The notes under the pieces: model-generated
Told to the model about the DNA's origin: nothing
What the model saw: the letters and a program-made list of their open reading frames with translations, nothing else
Databases searched by the model: none
Made by a program: the position numbers and the translations under genes
In this document: piece after piece, positions 23,453 through 31,245 of the stretch
How the letters are laid out: the number at the start of each line of letters is the position of its first letter
Position numbering within the stretch: position 1 is the first letter of the stretch
Origin: Clostridiaceae bacterium
GTDB taxonomy: Bacteria; Bacillota; Clostridia; DUPQ01
Assembly (NCBI GenBank): GCA_012729955.1
Contig: JAAYBX010000129.1
Location: forward strand, 1 to 46,706
Length of the DNA stretch: 46,706 bases
Reading direction: 5' to 3'

Positions 23453-24892
23453 TTAAGCAAAATATTTTGGCGCTTCCCTGTTCAAACATCTGAAATAATC
23501 AGCTCTCAGATATTTTATAAAATTTAGCCATTCATCATCATTCATATTTACTTTAATATGAATTTTCGAGTACTCAAATAACACTTTGAAAGCTTCATGC
23601 TGAGAAATGGCTGATATGTGATAATTAATAAATTCATCTAACCCAGCGAAAAAATCAAATGGTGATGAAAAGTATCTGGTAATAAAATCAAGACATTCAA
23701 TAAAATGAAGACTATTTTTATATCTATCAGTCAGTGCTGCAATTCTTTTTAACTTATATATTTCATCAAAAGATAAAAAATAATTCTCGAAAATATCATA
23801 TGGTGCTTCATAGTTGTATTTATATGAGAATATGTTTTGCTGCTTTCTGATTTTCGATCCTTTAAGCAGTTTTAAAAATCCCAGCTGCAATTCATCACAA
23901 ACATAGAATATGTCATTAAATGATTTTTTGAAAGATGATAAATCATCATATGGCAATCCAGCAATAAGATCTGCATGGATTTTAATATTTTTCAGATTTC
24001 TAAGTTTCTCCATATTACATATTGTTTTTTTTATGTCAGAAGGCCTGTCGATAGCATTAAGCGTTTTATCATTTGTTGTCTGAATCCCAATTTCCATCTG
24101 CAATTTGTTTTTAGGGAATTTTCTAAGAATATCGAACATTTCATCATCAAATAGTTCCGGACGAATTTCTATATGGTATATTTTTGTGTATTTTTCATCG
24201 AGCAGGCCTTTTAATATTTCATTTGCTCTTTTAATATCATAGTTAAAAGTCCTGTCTACAAATTTTATAATAGTTATATTGCTATATCTTTCAAATTCAA
24301 TTAAATCCTTCAATGTAGAAAGAGCAGTTTTTGACCTTATGCCAACTCTTAAAGATGATAAGCAATAAGAGCATTTATATGGACATCCTCTGCTGGATTC
24401 ATAATATGCTATATTTCCCGTCATAGATTCACCAGCTCTGTATTGAATCCCTTGTTTAGAGAAATCTTTGAAAATTTGACCGTCTATGATTTTATCATGA
24501 TTAATTTCTTCTAGATAATTAACAAATACCTCCTCACCTTCATTGAGTATGACATTGTCAATAAAAGGATTACTATTTAATAATTTTTCAGCATCATAAG
24601 ACACTTCAGGTCCTCCAAATATAATCTTGGATTCAGGCAGAAGGCTTTTTAAATTGGATGCATATGAAATCATTTCACGAATATTGAATATATAACATGA
24701 GAATGCATATACTTGTGCCTTCATTGAATACAATGCATAAAGAACCTCGTCGCTTTTATCTTTTAGATTTCTTTCCAGAATGATGATTTCATGCTTTCCG
24801 GGCAGTTTGTATTCAACATAATTTTTTATACATCGAACAGCCAGATTTGTATGTATATAAGAGCTGTTAAGTGCGAATAGTACTGCCTTCAT
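23453..24892 (-). CDS. B12-binding radical SAM protein (DUF4080 type)
   Basis: A 479-residue enzyme. Residues 1-135 resemble a cobalamin-binding domain (AVLFALNSSYIHTNLAVR, then KIIFGGPEVSYDAEKLL). Residues 160-360 form the radical SAM barrel with the cluster motif C170-PYK-C174-SY-C177; the C-terminal ~120 residues resemble DUF4080. The chemistry is expected to be B12/SAM-dependent alkylation or rearrangement, but no substrate is known. The lower axial-ligand motif DxHxxG is not evident, so true cobalamin binding is uncertain. The start overlaps the end of dinB by 4 bp (ATGA), which makes co-translation likely. The gene ends back to back with the convergent DUF1015-like gene. Confidence 0.85.
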   Translation of the reverse strand: MKAVLFALNSSYIHTNLAVRCIKNYVEYKLPGKHEIIILERNLKDKSDEVLYALYSMKAQVYAFSCYIFNIREMISYASNLKSLLPESKIIFGGPEVSYDAEKLLNSNPFIDNVILNEGEEVFVNYLEEINHDKIIDGQIFKDFSKQGIQYRAGESMTGNIAYYESSRGCPYKCSYCLSSLRVGIRSKTALSTLKDLIEFERYSNITIIKFVDRTFNYDIKRANEILKGLLDEKYTKIYHIEIRPELFDDEMFDILRKFPKNKLQMEIGIQTTNDKTLNAIDRPSDIKKTICNMEKLRNLKNIKIHADLIAGLPYDDLSSFKKSFNDIFYVCDELQLGFLKLLKGSKIRKQQNIFSYKYNYEAPYDIFENYFLSFDEIYKLKRIAALTDRYKNSLHFIECLDFITRYFSSPFDFFAGLDEFINYHISAISQHEAFKVLFEYSKIHIKVNMNDDEWLNFIKYLRADYFRCLNREAPKYFA

Positions 24893-26040
24893 AAGATATT
24901 ACCTCTTTTAATTATATCTTGTCCGTATTTATCATTAATCTTATCAATGGTATTTTCCAGTTTCTGCTCTTTATCTTTCACCTCAGAATCTAAACTCAGC
25001 TGCATATCATTATTATTCAAGGAACTAATTGTAACTCCCAGAAGCCTTACTGGCTTATCTTCATCCCAATTGTTTTCCAATAGAACACATGCTGCATTAT
25101 ATATATCTTTTGTGAGATTAGTCTGTTCTATCCTCATCTGTCTGTTAATCATTTTAAATGTATTATATTTAATCTGTATTGATACAACACTTCCTCCAAG
25201 CTGTTTGGCTCTAATAGTTCTTGCAATTGATTCTGTCAGGATAGCCATTACTTTTTTTGCATCTCTAATATCGGTAATATCATGAGCTAAAGTTTCCATT
25301 CGTCCGCAAGAAAGATTCTTAGAGTCGACAGCTGCCACAGGATCATCATCTACTCCTTTTGAACGGTAATATAGATAAAGTCCATATTTACCGAATTTCT
25401 TTACCAGATAATTAAGCTCGCATCCTGCAAGATCCCCAATTGTTTTTATGCCGTAACTGTTAAGTTTTTCTGATGTAGCTTTACCAATCCCATACAGATT
25501 TCTTACAGGCATAGGCCATAAATTTTCCTCTATATCTGATTTATATAACTGAGTTATGCCAAGAGGTTTTTTGATTTCAGAAGCCATTTTTGCGAGAAAT
25601 TTATTTTCACTAACTCCAATTGAGCACCATAAACCCATTTCATCTTTAAGCCTGTTTTGAATATTTATTGCAATATCTATTGGACTGCCGAATAGCTTTT
25701 TGCTATTTGTAACATCCATCCATGCTTCATCTATACTGTTAATTTCTAAGATGGGAGTATATTCGTATAATAATTCAAATACTTGTTTAGAGCATTTTTC
25801 ATAATAATTATGATCGGGTTTTACTAATACCAGATTAGGACACAGCTTGACTGCTTCATTAACAGTCATTGTTACTTTTACTCCAAATTTTCTTGCTTCA
25901 TAGTTGGCAGCTAGTATTATTCCCGATCTGTATTTCGGATCACCTGCTACTGCTGCAGGCTTTTCAAGCAGGGTTCTATCCCTTCTCGACTCACACATTA
26001 TAAAAAAAGCATTCATATCTACTAACAATATATCTCGCAT
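24889..26040 (-). CDS. dinB: Y-family DNA polymerase IV
   Basis: A 383-residue translesion polymerase. The palm motif DMNAFFIMCE holds the first metal-binding Asp (D8) and the steric-gate aromatic F13. The catalytic pair is D104-E105 in NSIDEAWMD. YEARKFGV, SIGVSENKFLAKMASEIKKP and the helix-hairpin-helix segment LYGIGKATSEKL follow; a little-finger domain occupies about 240-350. The second residue of the usual DMD is Asn, as in many clostridial DinB proteins, so activity is expected. There is no evident canonical sliding-clamp peptide at the very C-terminus (QLSLD near residue 350 is a possible one). Its promoter is clear; GGAG lies five bases before the ATG. No LexA-type GAAC-N4-GTTC site is visible upstream. 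Confidence 0.93.
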   Translation of the reverse strand: MRDILLVDMNAFFIMCESRRDRTLLEKPAAVAGDPKYRSGIILAANYEARKFGVKVTMTVNEAVKLCPNLVLVKPDHNYYEKCSKQVFELLYEYTPILEINSIDEAWMDVTNSKKLFGSPIDIAINIQNRLKDEMGLWCSIGVSENKFLAKMASEIKKPLGITQLYKSDIEENLWPMPVRNLYGIGKATSEKLNSYGIKTIGDLAGCELNYLVKKFGKYGLYLYYRSKGVDDDPVAAVDSKNLSCGRMETLAHDITDIRDAKKVMAILTESIARTIRAKQLGGSVVSIQIKYNTFKMINRQMRIEQTNLTKDIYNAACVLLENNWDEDKPVRLLGVTISSLNNNDMQLSLDSEVKDKEQKLENTIDKINDKYGQDIIKRGNIL

Positions 26041-26060
26041 TGAAACTCCAAATTATATGC

Positions 26061-26076
26061 ATCCTTCTGTAAGGAT
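26061..26076. promoter_or_regulatory. Hairpin/operator-like repeat at the dinB start of transcription
   Basis: ATCCTT and AAGGAT are inverted perfect 6-bp arms around CTGT. The repeat abuts the -10 of dinB and covers the expected start of transcription, so it could be a repressor site or a 5' hairpin in the mRNA. Confidence 0.4.
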
Positions 26077-26105
26077 ATGATATACCAGCGAAAATTACTT
26101 GTCAA
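26077..26105 (-). promoter_or_regulatory. Promoter of dinB and the radical SAM gene
   Basis: A perfect TTGACA -35 (26100-26105), a 17-base spacer and TATCAT -10 (26077-26082) on the minus strand. It is back to back with the tRNA-Lys promoter, the two -35 boxes being about 15 bases apart. Confidence 0.8.
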
Positions 26106-26120
26106 AAAGCAAATTAAGTG

Positions 26121-26149
26121 TTGACACGGCACGGATAAGAAATTAAAAT
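26121..26149 (+). promoter_or_regulatory. Promoter of tRNA-Lys
   Basis: A perfect TTGACA -35 (26121-26126), 17-base spacer and TAAAAT -10 (26144-26149). Transcription would start around 26156, about 7 bases before the mature tRNA, typical for a stable RNA gene. Confidence 0.85.
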
Positions 26150-26162
26150 ACTAGTTGCGCTT

Positions 26163-26238
26163 GTGCCATTAGCTCAGCTGGTAGAGCACCTGACTCTTAA
26201 TCAGGGTGTCCGGGGTTCGAGCCCCCGATGGCGCACCA
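26163..26238 (+). tRNA. tRNA-Lys, anticodon CUU
   Basis: A 76-nt cloverleaf: acceptor GTGCCAT with ATGGCGC (one G-U pair), D arm GCTC/GAGC, anticodon stem CTGA/TCAG around the loop with CTT, T arm CGGGG/CCCCG with loop TTCGAGC, discriminator A and encoded CCA. Its promoter is at 26121-26149, and the terminator stem begins with the last A of the CCA. Confidence 0.96.
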
Positions 26239-26260
26239 AAAAGGATTTTATCCTTTTTTT
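26238..26260. terminator. Bidirectional intrinsic terminator (tRNA-Lys / yhaM)
   Basis: AAAAAGGAT (26238-26246) and ATCCTTTTT (26250-26258) form a 9-bp stem with a TTT loop, followed by T residues on the plus strand and, by symmetry, T residues on the minus strand. It ends the tRNA-Lys transcript and the convergent operon whose last gene is yhaM; the yhaM stop codon overlaps its edge. Confidence 0.85.
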
Positions 26261-27215
26261 ATTTGTCAAAATCCGGTTTAATTACTTTTCTATCAAGCGA
26301 GAAAACTGATCGTTCAGATATATTCCCTTTCTCAATGGTTTCATATGCCTTATTGAAATCATATATCCTTGCATCAATCAAATCAATGTGGTGAAGTAGT
26401 TCAGCTTCTAAAAACATCGGCATTTTTGTACTTCCATGTTCAGGTATATAGTGATGGCTAAGTATCATGTGTTTTATTAATAGTTCTTTATTCTCCGATA
26501 ATCCTGCTTTTTTTGCCATCTCTCCAATATAGCATATACCTATTTCTATATGTCCCATCAGCTGACCTTCAAGGGAGTAATCAGCTATACCGCATTCATT
26601 TGCATTCATTTCCTTCAATTTCATTACATCATGCAGCAAAATGCCTGTATACAGAAAATCAGTATTGACACTGTCGTAAACAAAAGATAAACCCTTAGCA
26701 ACATCCAGCATTGTTGTAATGTGATACAAAAACCCTCCTCTTATTGAATGATGAAGTGCTTTTGCTGCAGGATAATACATAATCTGTTTTTCATACTGTT
26801 CATATACCATCCTGCATAATCTCTGTAGTTCCTCATCTTTTATTAAATCCATATACATATATGCCTTCTTAAGCATATCTTCTGATGAATTGGGAGCGCT
26901 TTGAACAAAATCTGCAATATTTTTCTGGAATTGTTCAGGAGCTTTTCTTATAGAAGATACATTGAGCTGTAATGAACCTTGAAATTCTGTAACTCTTCCT
27001 GAAACAAAATACAATGAGGCATTCTGGTATTCAGAAGTTTCATTTACAGATGCGTCCCATTTTTTTCCGCTTATTTCACCTGTTTTGTCCCTAAATTGAA
27101 AATCTACATAGTACTTGTTATTGGAAGTTTTTTTCAACTCGTTATACCATAATATATATAATTCATTTTTTATTTCCATTCCGTTCTTTAAATCTGTGAT
27201 CTTAATATCTGCCAT
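26259..27215 (-). CDS. yhaM: 3'-5' exoribonuclease YhaM (OB fold plus HD domain)
   Basis: A 318-residue RNase of the YhaM family. The N-terminal part is an OB-fold (residues 10-90, with YYVDFQFRDKTGEISGKKWDA split by normal turns). The HD domain at 155-290 has the metal-binding His and Asp residues: HHSIRGGFLYHIT, then LLHDVMKLKEM, and later SHHYIPEHGS followed by EAELLHHIDLIDAR. This pattern matches YhaM, which trims RNA and DNA 3' ends in Gram-positive bacteria. The start overlaps the end of the ABC ATPase gene by 28 bp in another frame, with AAGGG seven bases before the ATG. Confidence 0.9.
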   Translation of the reverse strand: MADIKITDLKNGMEIKNELYILWYNELKKTSNNKYYVDFQFRDKTGEISGKKWDASVNETSEYQNASLYFVSGRVTEFQGSLQLNVSSIRKAPEQFQKNIADFVQSAPNSSEDMLKKAYMYMDLIKDEELQRLCRMVYEQYEKQIMYYPAAKALHHSIRGGFLYHITTMLDVAKGLSFVYDSVNTDFLYTGILLHDVMKLKEMNANECGIADYSLEGQLMGHIEIGICYIGEMAKKAGLSENKELLIKHMILSHHYIPEHGSTKMPMFLEAELLHHIDLIDARIYDFNKAYETIEKGNISERSVFSLDRKVIKPDFDK

Positions 27216-27889
27216 ATCTTATCCCTTTCATTTTCTCGTTCAGTATCATTCATCTTATATGCATTTCTGCTTGTATAAAGTATTTTTGTCGGATGCTCAC
27301 CAAGCACATGAATATCATATGCCATATATAAAGCTTCATCCAGATCATGAGTTACATATATAACTGTTTTTCTGTTTTCACGCCACATCTTCAAGAATCT
27401 ATCTGTTATATCTTCTTTTTGAGTTGGATCAAGTCCTTTGAAAGGTTCGTCCATAAGAAGCACATCAAAGTCCTTAACGAAAGCTCTGGCAATTGAAACT
27501 CTTTGAGCCATTCCTCCGCTTAACTGGTATGGGTAATAATCTGCATATTTCTCCATTTCCACCATTTTTAAGCTATCCATTATTTTCTCATGAATTGCCT
27601 GCTTAGACATATGTGTGTTATCCAGTACAAACTGAAGATTTTTGTATACGGTATACCATTCTAATAATCTTGGCTCTTGGAATATATATGAATACCTTAA
27701 TTTTTCAAAATCAGAATATTTTACTTTGAACTCATCTGTTATGGATGACAAAACATTTAATAATGTAGTTTTTCCCGAGCCGGATTTACCCAAGAGGCAT
27801 GTAATCCTGTTTTTCTCAATTACCATACTGAAGTCTTTGAAAATATAGTTATCGTTATATGACTTTGTCAGATTTTCTAGTCTGAGCAT
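27188..27889 (-). CDS. ABC transporter ATP-binding protein (SsuB/TauB-like)
   Basis: A 233-residue ATPase. Walker A is GKSGSGKTT (near residues 34-42), the signature is LSGGMAQRVSIARAF, Walker B is DVLLMDEP and the switch His lies in VTHDLDEALYMA. The opening LRLENLTKSYNDNYIFKDF and size match the nitrate/sulfonate/taurine importer ATPases, and it overlaps the matching permease gene by 35 bp, a clear sign of co-translation. No periplasmic-type binding protein is encoded in the operon, so the substrate cannot be inferred. The 3' end overlaps yhaM. Confidence 0.9.
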   Translation of the reverse strand: MLRLENLTKSYNDNYIFKDFSMVIEKNRITCLLGKSGSGKTTLLNVLSSITDEFKVKYSDFEKLRYSYIFQEPRLLEWYTVYKNLQFVLDNTHMSKQAIHEKIMDSLKMVEMEKYADYYPYQLSGGMAQRVSIARAFVKDFDVLLMDEPFKGLDPTQKEDITDRFLKMWRENRKTVIYVTHDLDEALYMAYDIHVLGEHPTKILYTSRNAYKMNDTERENERDKIWQILRSQI

Positions 27890-28619
27890 TATATCTTCTG
27901 CTTTCTATAATTATTTTAAAAATATATTCAAATAAATAACTTAGTAACAGTATCATAAATGTCCATGCGAACACCTCAGCTGTTTCCAAATTATATTTTG
28001 CCTGCAAAAGTTTTGTGCCGATTCCATATTTAGGATTAGCTAAAACTTCAGCAGCTACCGCGACACGAAATGCAAGCCCGAGAGCAGTATTCATTCCTGC
28101 TGCAAGAAAAGGTTTTACAGATCCAAGATATATGCCTTTAAAAATTTTAAGAGGTCTTATGTCATAGACTTTTGCCATATCCAGAAGCTTTCTATCTGTG
28201 TTCGTAATGCCTTTAACCACATTATCATAGATTGGAGGAAAACACATAATTATATTGACTGCAAGAGGAGCAAGATTATAGCTAAACCAGATAATCGCAA
28301 GGATGATGAAACTCATGACAGGTGTTGATCTTATTACTGTTATTAATGGAGACAGTAATATTTCGGCATTTTTGCTTAAACCAGATATGACTCCTAATAT
28401 AAATGCAAAAACAACTGCTATTAAAAATCCTATAATAATCCTAAAAAGCGAATACAGCAACGCAATATAAAAAGAAGATTCCGACATTTTGCTTATAAGT
28501 GTCTTGATTGTTATATATGGAGATGGCAAGAGCAGTTCCTTATTTATAATCATAGCAAGAATCTGCCATATTAGAAGCCACAATATTATTGCTGCTGCTT
28601 TTAAAAACCTCTGTTTCAT
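27855..28619 (-). CDS. ABC transporter permease (SsuC/TauC-like)
   Basis: A 254-residue membrane protein with about six helices, near residues 8-25, 62-85, 98-120, 125-145, 185-205 and 218-238. A BPD_transp_1-type loop, EVLANPKYGIGTKLLQAK, couples it to the ATPase. It resembles permeases for sulfonates, nitrate or pyrimidine-like compounds. I start it at ATG 28617-28619, which overlaps the stop of the upstream E2-like gene as TGATG; a TTG one codon earlier is less likely. It lies between that gene and the ATPase in one operon. Confidence 0.88.
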   Translation of the reverse strand: MKQRFLKAAAIILWLLIWQILAMIINKELLLPSPYITIKTLISKMSESSFYIALLYSLFRIIIGFLIAVVFAFILGVISGLSKNAEILLSPLITVIRSTPVMSFIILAIIWFSYNLAPLAVNIIMCFPPIYDNVVKGITNTDRKLLDMAKVYDIRPLKIFKGIYLGSVKPFLAAGMNTALGLAFRVAVAAEVLANPKYGIGTKLLQAKYNLETAEVFAWTFMILLLSYLFEYIFKIIIESRRYNAQTRKSDKVI

Positions 28620-29527
28620 CAAACCTGCTCTTTAACTGCTTTTTCAACTTTGAGAGGTGTTATGCCATCATCAGGTATCACTTCATCTGGAGGATCAAGT
28701 AAAACATCAGGATTCTGAAGCATTTTGGAAAAAAGCCTCATACTCGAAGCATAGTAATATCCGTCACATATTCTTTCATCAACAACCATCTTCAAACTTA
28801 TAATCCTTTTCTTTATCAGTTCCCCCTCATCTGAACCTTGATACTGATATTCTTTTTTTCCCATGGCAAGAAATGTTGAAGTCGTACCAAAATTATACAG
28901 GTGATGATAAACCGCTTTGATACCTAAAGAACCCATATTTGTAAGATACCCACTGCAATGGAATGGTGAAAAATCAATTATTGCTTTAGGCATAATTCCC
29001 ATCCTGTCCATCCAAGTCAGAATATTTACAACAGTTTTTATTATGAATGTAGGCAGATGCCCTATAATCTTTGCAAACTTATCAGTGTCATTCTCGGAAC
29101 CGCTTTCTTTATTCATATTAACTTGATCATTAACTATATCAACAATGTCCTTTAGAGTCGATTCTGGAGCAAATCTGGGTTTTATATTGGTTTCCTCACC
29201 ATCATCAGTCATGCTTCTCTTAATTGACATGGATATTGCTATATGATTTCTTGCATATATCTTGCTTCCACAAACAAATCTGTTTATTCTTGGCCTGACT
29301 GCAAAGAGTCTTACCAAAGCTGCAATAAAAACATGATAAAGTTTAAGTCCAGGTATATCCTCCTGGTGCTTCCTAACGAAAGCATCCAATACATCGACAT
29401 CTGCAACATCCTCAAAAAATATCTGACTATCATCTCTTTTCTTCATAATATATGGAATCAGCAGAAAAAAGGTATCAACATTCCTTAATCTGTATCCATC
29501 ATATCTGTCACCTAATTTTCTTTTCAT
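28619..29527 (-). CDS. E2-like (CAT-fold) acyltransferase domain protein without lipoyl domain
   Basis: A 302-residue protein with the fold pattern of the catalytic domain of 2-oxoacid dehydrogenase E2 and chloramphenicol acetyltransferase: LYHVFIAALVRLFAVRPRIN near residues 85-104, IAISMSIKRSMTDDGEE, and FGTTSTFLAMGKKE near residue 220. The active-site HxxxDG is present only as D-ERICDG (28760-28780): the catalytic His is Glu while Asp and Gly remain. Neither a lipoyl nor an E1/E3-binding domain is present. A classic acyl transfer is therefore doubtful. The ATG at 29525-29527 has GGGGG six bases upstream, preferred over the TTG one codon earlier. It is the first gene of an operon with an ABC permease and ATPase. 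Confidence 0.8.
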   Translation of the reverse strand: MKRKLGDRYDGYRLRNVDTFFLLIPYIMKKRDDSQIFFEDVADVDVLDAFVRKHQEDIPGLKLYHVFIAALVRLFAVRPRINRFVCGSKIYARNHIAISMSIKRSMTDDGEETNIKPRFAPESTLKDIVDIVNDQVNMNKESGSENDTDKFAKIIGHLPTFIIKTVVNILTWMDRMGIMPKAIIDFSPFHCSGYLTNMGSLGIKAVYHHLYNFGTTSTFLAMGKKEYQYQGSDEGELIKKRIISLKMVVDERICDGYYYASSMRLFSKMLQNPDVLLDPPDEVIPDDGITPLKVEKAVKEQV

Positions 29528-29552
29528 CAATATCCCCCTAGCCTTGTTTACT

Positions 29553-29560
29553 ATTGTATC
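29553..29560 (-). promoter_or_regulatory. Possible extended -10 of the E2-like/ABC operon
   Basis: On the minus strand TGATACAAT gives a TACAAT -10 (29553-29558) with TG two bases before; no good -35 is present 17 bases upstream. It lies about 25 bases before the start codon. Confidence 0.4.
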
Positions 29561-29720
29561 ATAATCGGTTTGATATAAGAATAAGAATTGATTCTATCTT
29601 AATTTTCTTGTATTTCCTGGGTGACTCTAATAACAGATATAAATGCAATATATATTTAAATTAGTGAATAAAGTAAACTCTGAAATTTATTAGGCAGGCA
29701 ATAACATAATTAATATATCC

Positions 29721-29749
29721 TTGACAACTATTATGTTTGTAAATAAAAT
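29721..29749 (+). promoter_or_regulatory. Promoter of lysC
   Basis: A perfect TTGACA (29721-29726), a 17-base spacer and TAAAAT (29744-29749). The leader is about 50 bases and the AAGGAG ribosome-binding site precedes the ATG, so there is no room for a lysine riboswitch. Confidence 0.85.
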
Positions 29750-29808
29750 CTAATGAACGGCTGATAAAAGTAATTTCTAATTCAGTCACAAAATATAAGG
29801 AGACATTT

Positions 29809-31167
29809 ATGTTGAAAGTAGTTAAGTTCGGCGGATCAAGCCTTTCAGATGCAACACAGGTAAAAAAAGTTTTTAACATCGTAACTTCTGACCCATCCCG
29901 TAAGTTCGTAGTTGTTTCTGCTCCTGGTAAAAGAAATTCCTCTGACACAAAAGTTACTGACATGCTTATAAAACTCGCTGAAAAAGCCCTTGCATATGAA
30001 GATGTGACGCATCAGCTTAATCTTATACTACAAAGATTTCAAGATATAACAGCAGGTCTTGGAATGAGTGACGACATAATTAGAGTTATTTTACAGGATT
30101 TAGTTAGCAGACTTAATTCTGATAAATCCATAAAAGAAAGATTTTTGGATAATCTGAAAGCTGCAGGAGAAGATAACTGCGCAAAACTGGTTGCACAATA
30201 CATTAATTCACAAGGTTTTAAGGCAACATATGTAAGTCCGAAAGATGTTGGATTGCTTCTTACATCCGAATTTGGAAACGCGCAGATACTCCCTGTTTCA
30301 TATCAGAATCTGAAAGTTCTGAACAGCTATGAAGGGATAGTGATATTTCCTGGATTTTTCGGTTACTCAGTTAATCAGGAAGTCGTTACTCTTCCAAGAG
30401 GCGGTTCTGATGTAACAGGTGCGATATTAGCTGCTTCTCTTGACTGTGATCTTTACGAGAATTTTACTGATGTTGACTATATTTACACAGTTAATCCGAA
30501 TATCGTATCCAATCCTCTGCCAATTGACCATCTTACCTTTAAAGAGATGCGTGAACTCTCATATGCAGGTTTCAGTGTTTTTCATGAAGAAGCGCTCACA
30601 CCTGTTTATTACAAGTTTACACATGTTAATATTAAAAACACAAACAATCCTGCTGCACCTGGAACTATGATACATCAGCAGGTCAATGAGAATAGGAAGC
30701 ACAGTATAACAGGAATCAGCGGAGATAAGGGATTTTCTACTATAAATATCAGAAAATACCTAATGAACCGTGAAATAGGTTTTGGACGTAAAGTTTTACA
30801 GATGCTTGAAGAGGAATCTATCCCATATGAGCATTCACCTTCAGGAATTGACGATATATCAATTATCATCCGTTCCAAATATCTTAATGAACAGATTGAA
30901 GACAAATTGATCTGCCGTATAAAAAATGAGCTAAAAGCAGAGGAAGTTTCAATAATACATAATCAGGCGCTTGTTATGATAGTCGGGGAAAAATGCCTTG
31001 ATGATTCTAATACGCTTCACAAATGCTCTGAAGCTTTATGTGAGTCCGGGATAGTTATAAAAATGCTTAATCAGGGATCATCTAAATTAAGCATAATGGT
31101 TGGAATTGCTGATGCTGATTTTGAAAAAGCTATAAGATGCCTTTATAATAAATTCTTTATGGAATAG
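29809..31167 (+). CDS. lysC: Aspartate kinase
   Basis: A 452-residue enzyme that phosphorylates aspartate, the first step of the lysine, threonine and methionine pathways. The kinase motif VVKFGGSSLSDA starts at residue 5; FVVVSAPGKRNS, LPRGGSDVTGAILAASLDCDLYENFTDVDY and SYAGFSVFHEEAL are typical of monofunctional clostridial enzymes. Two ACT domains occupy about 305-450 (GISGDKGFSTINI; SIIHNQALVMIVG), where lysine or threonine would bind for feedback inhibition. No homoserine dehydrogenase domain follows. AAGGAGA lies five to six bases before the ATG. It is transcribed alone from its own promoter, divergent from the E2-like operon, and no other pathway gene is nearby. Confidence 0.95.
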   Translation: MLKVVKFGGSSLSDATQVKKVFNIVTSDPSRKFVVVSAPGKRNSSDTKVTDMLIKLAEKALAYEDVTHQLNLILQRFQDITAGLGMSDDIIRVILQDLVSRLNSDKSIKERFLDNLKAAGEDNCAKLVAQYINSQGFKATYVSPKDVGLLLTSEFGNAQILPVSYQNLKVLNSYEGIVIFPGFFGYSVNQEVVTLPRGGSDVTGAILAASLDCDLYENFTDVDYIYTVNPNIVSNPLPIDHLTFKEMRELSYAGFSVFHEEALTPVYYKFTHVNIKNTNNPAAPGTMIHQQVNENRKHSITGISGDKGFSTINIRKYLMNREIGFGRKVLQMLEEESIPYEHSPSGIDDISIIIRSKYLNEQIEDKLICRIKNELKAEEVSIIHNQALVMIVGEKCLDDSNTLHKCSEALCESGIVIKMLNQGSSKLSIMVGIADADFEKAIRCLYNKFFME

Positions 31168-31203
31168 AATATAAATCTTATTTTATGTATTTTATATTTA
31201 GTA

Positions 31204-31230
31204 TATAATATCATGTATGATGCATGATAT
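31204..31230 (+). promoter_or_regulatory. TATAAT with an overlapping palindrome upstream of the exported TIM-barrel gene
   Basis: TATAAT (31204-31209) is followed at once by ATATCATG-N7-CATGATAT (31208-31215 and 31223-31230), 8-bp perfect arms with a 7-base centre, then TTTT. The expected start of transcription lies in the centre. It may be an operator for the downstream gene or, less likely, a weak terminator for lysC. No good -35 is visible. Confidence 0.45.
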
Positions 31231-31245
31231 TTTTATGAGGAATAG

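Larger units (their letters stand above)
29531..29808. other. 278-bp divergent intergenic region (E2-like operon / lysC)
   Basis: This is the longest gene-free stretch in the window. It holds the possible E2-like -10 and the lysC promoter near its ends. The middle, about 29560-29720, is AT-rich and shows no riboswitch, repeat or open frame that I can support. No lysine (L-box) riboswitch is visible. Confidence 0.6.

Noticed and set aside
24889-26040. DMN instead of DMD in DinB as a sign of inactivity
   Set aside because: The catalytic residues (first Asp, Asp-Glu pair) are intact, and Asn at this place is common in clostridial DinB proteins.
29531-29808. Possible lysine riboswitch before the aspartate kinase gene
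   Set aside because: The leader from the -10 element to the ATG is about 55 bases, far too short for an L-box, and none of its conserved elements can be found.
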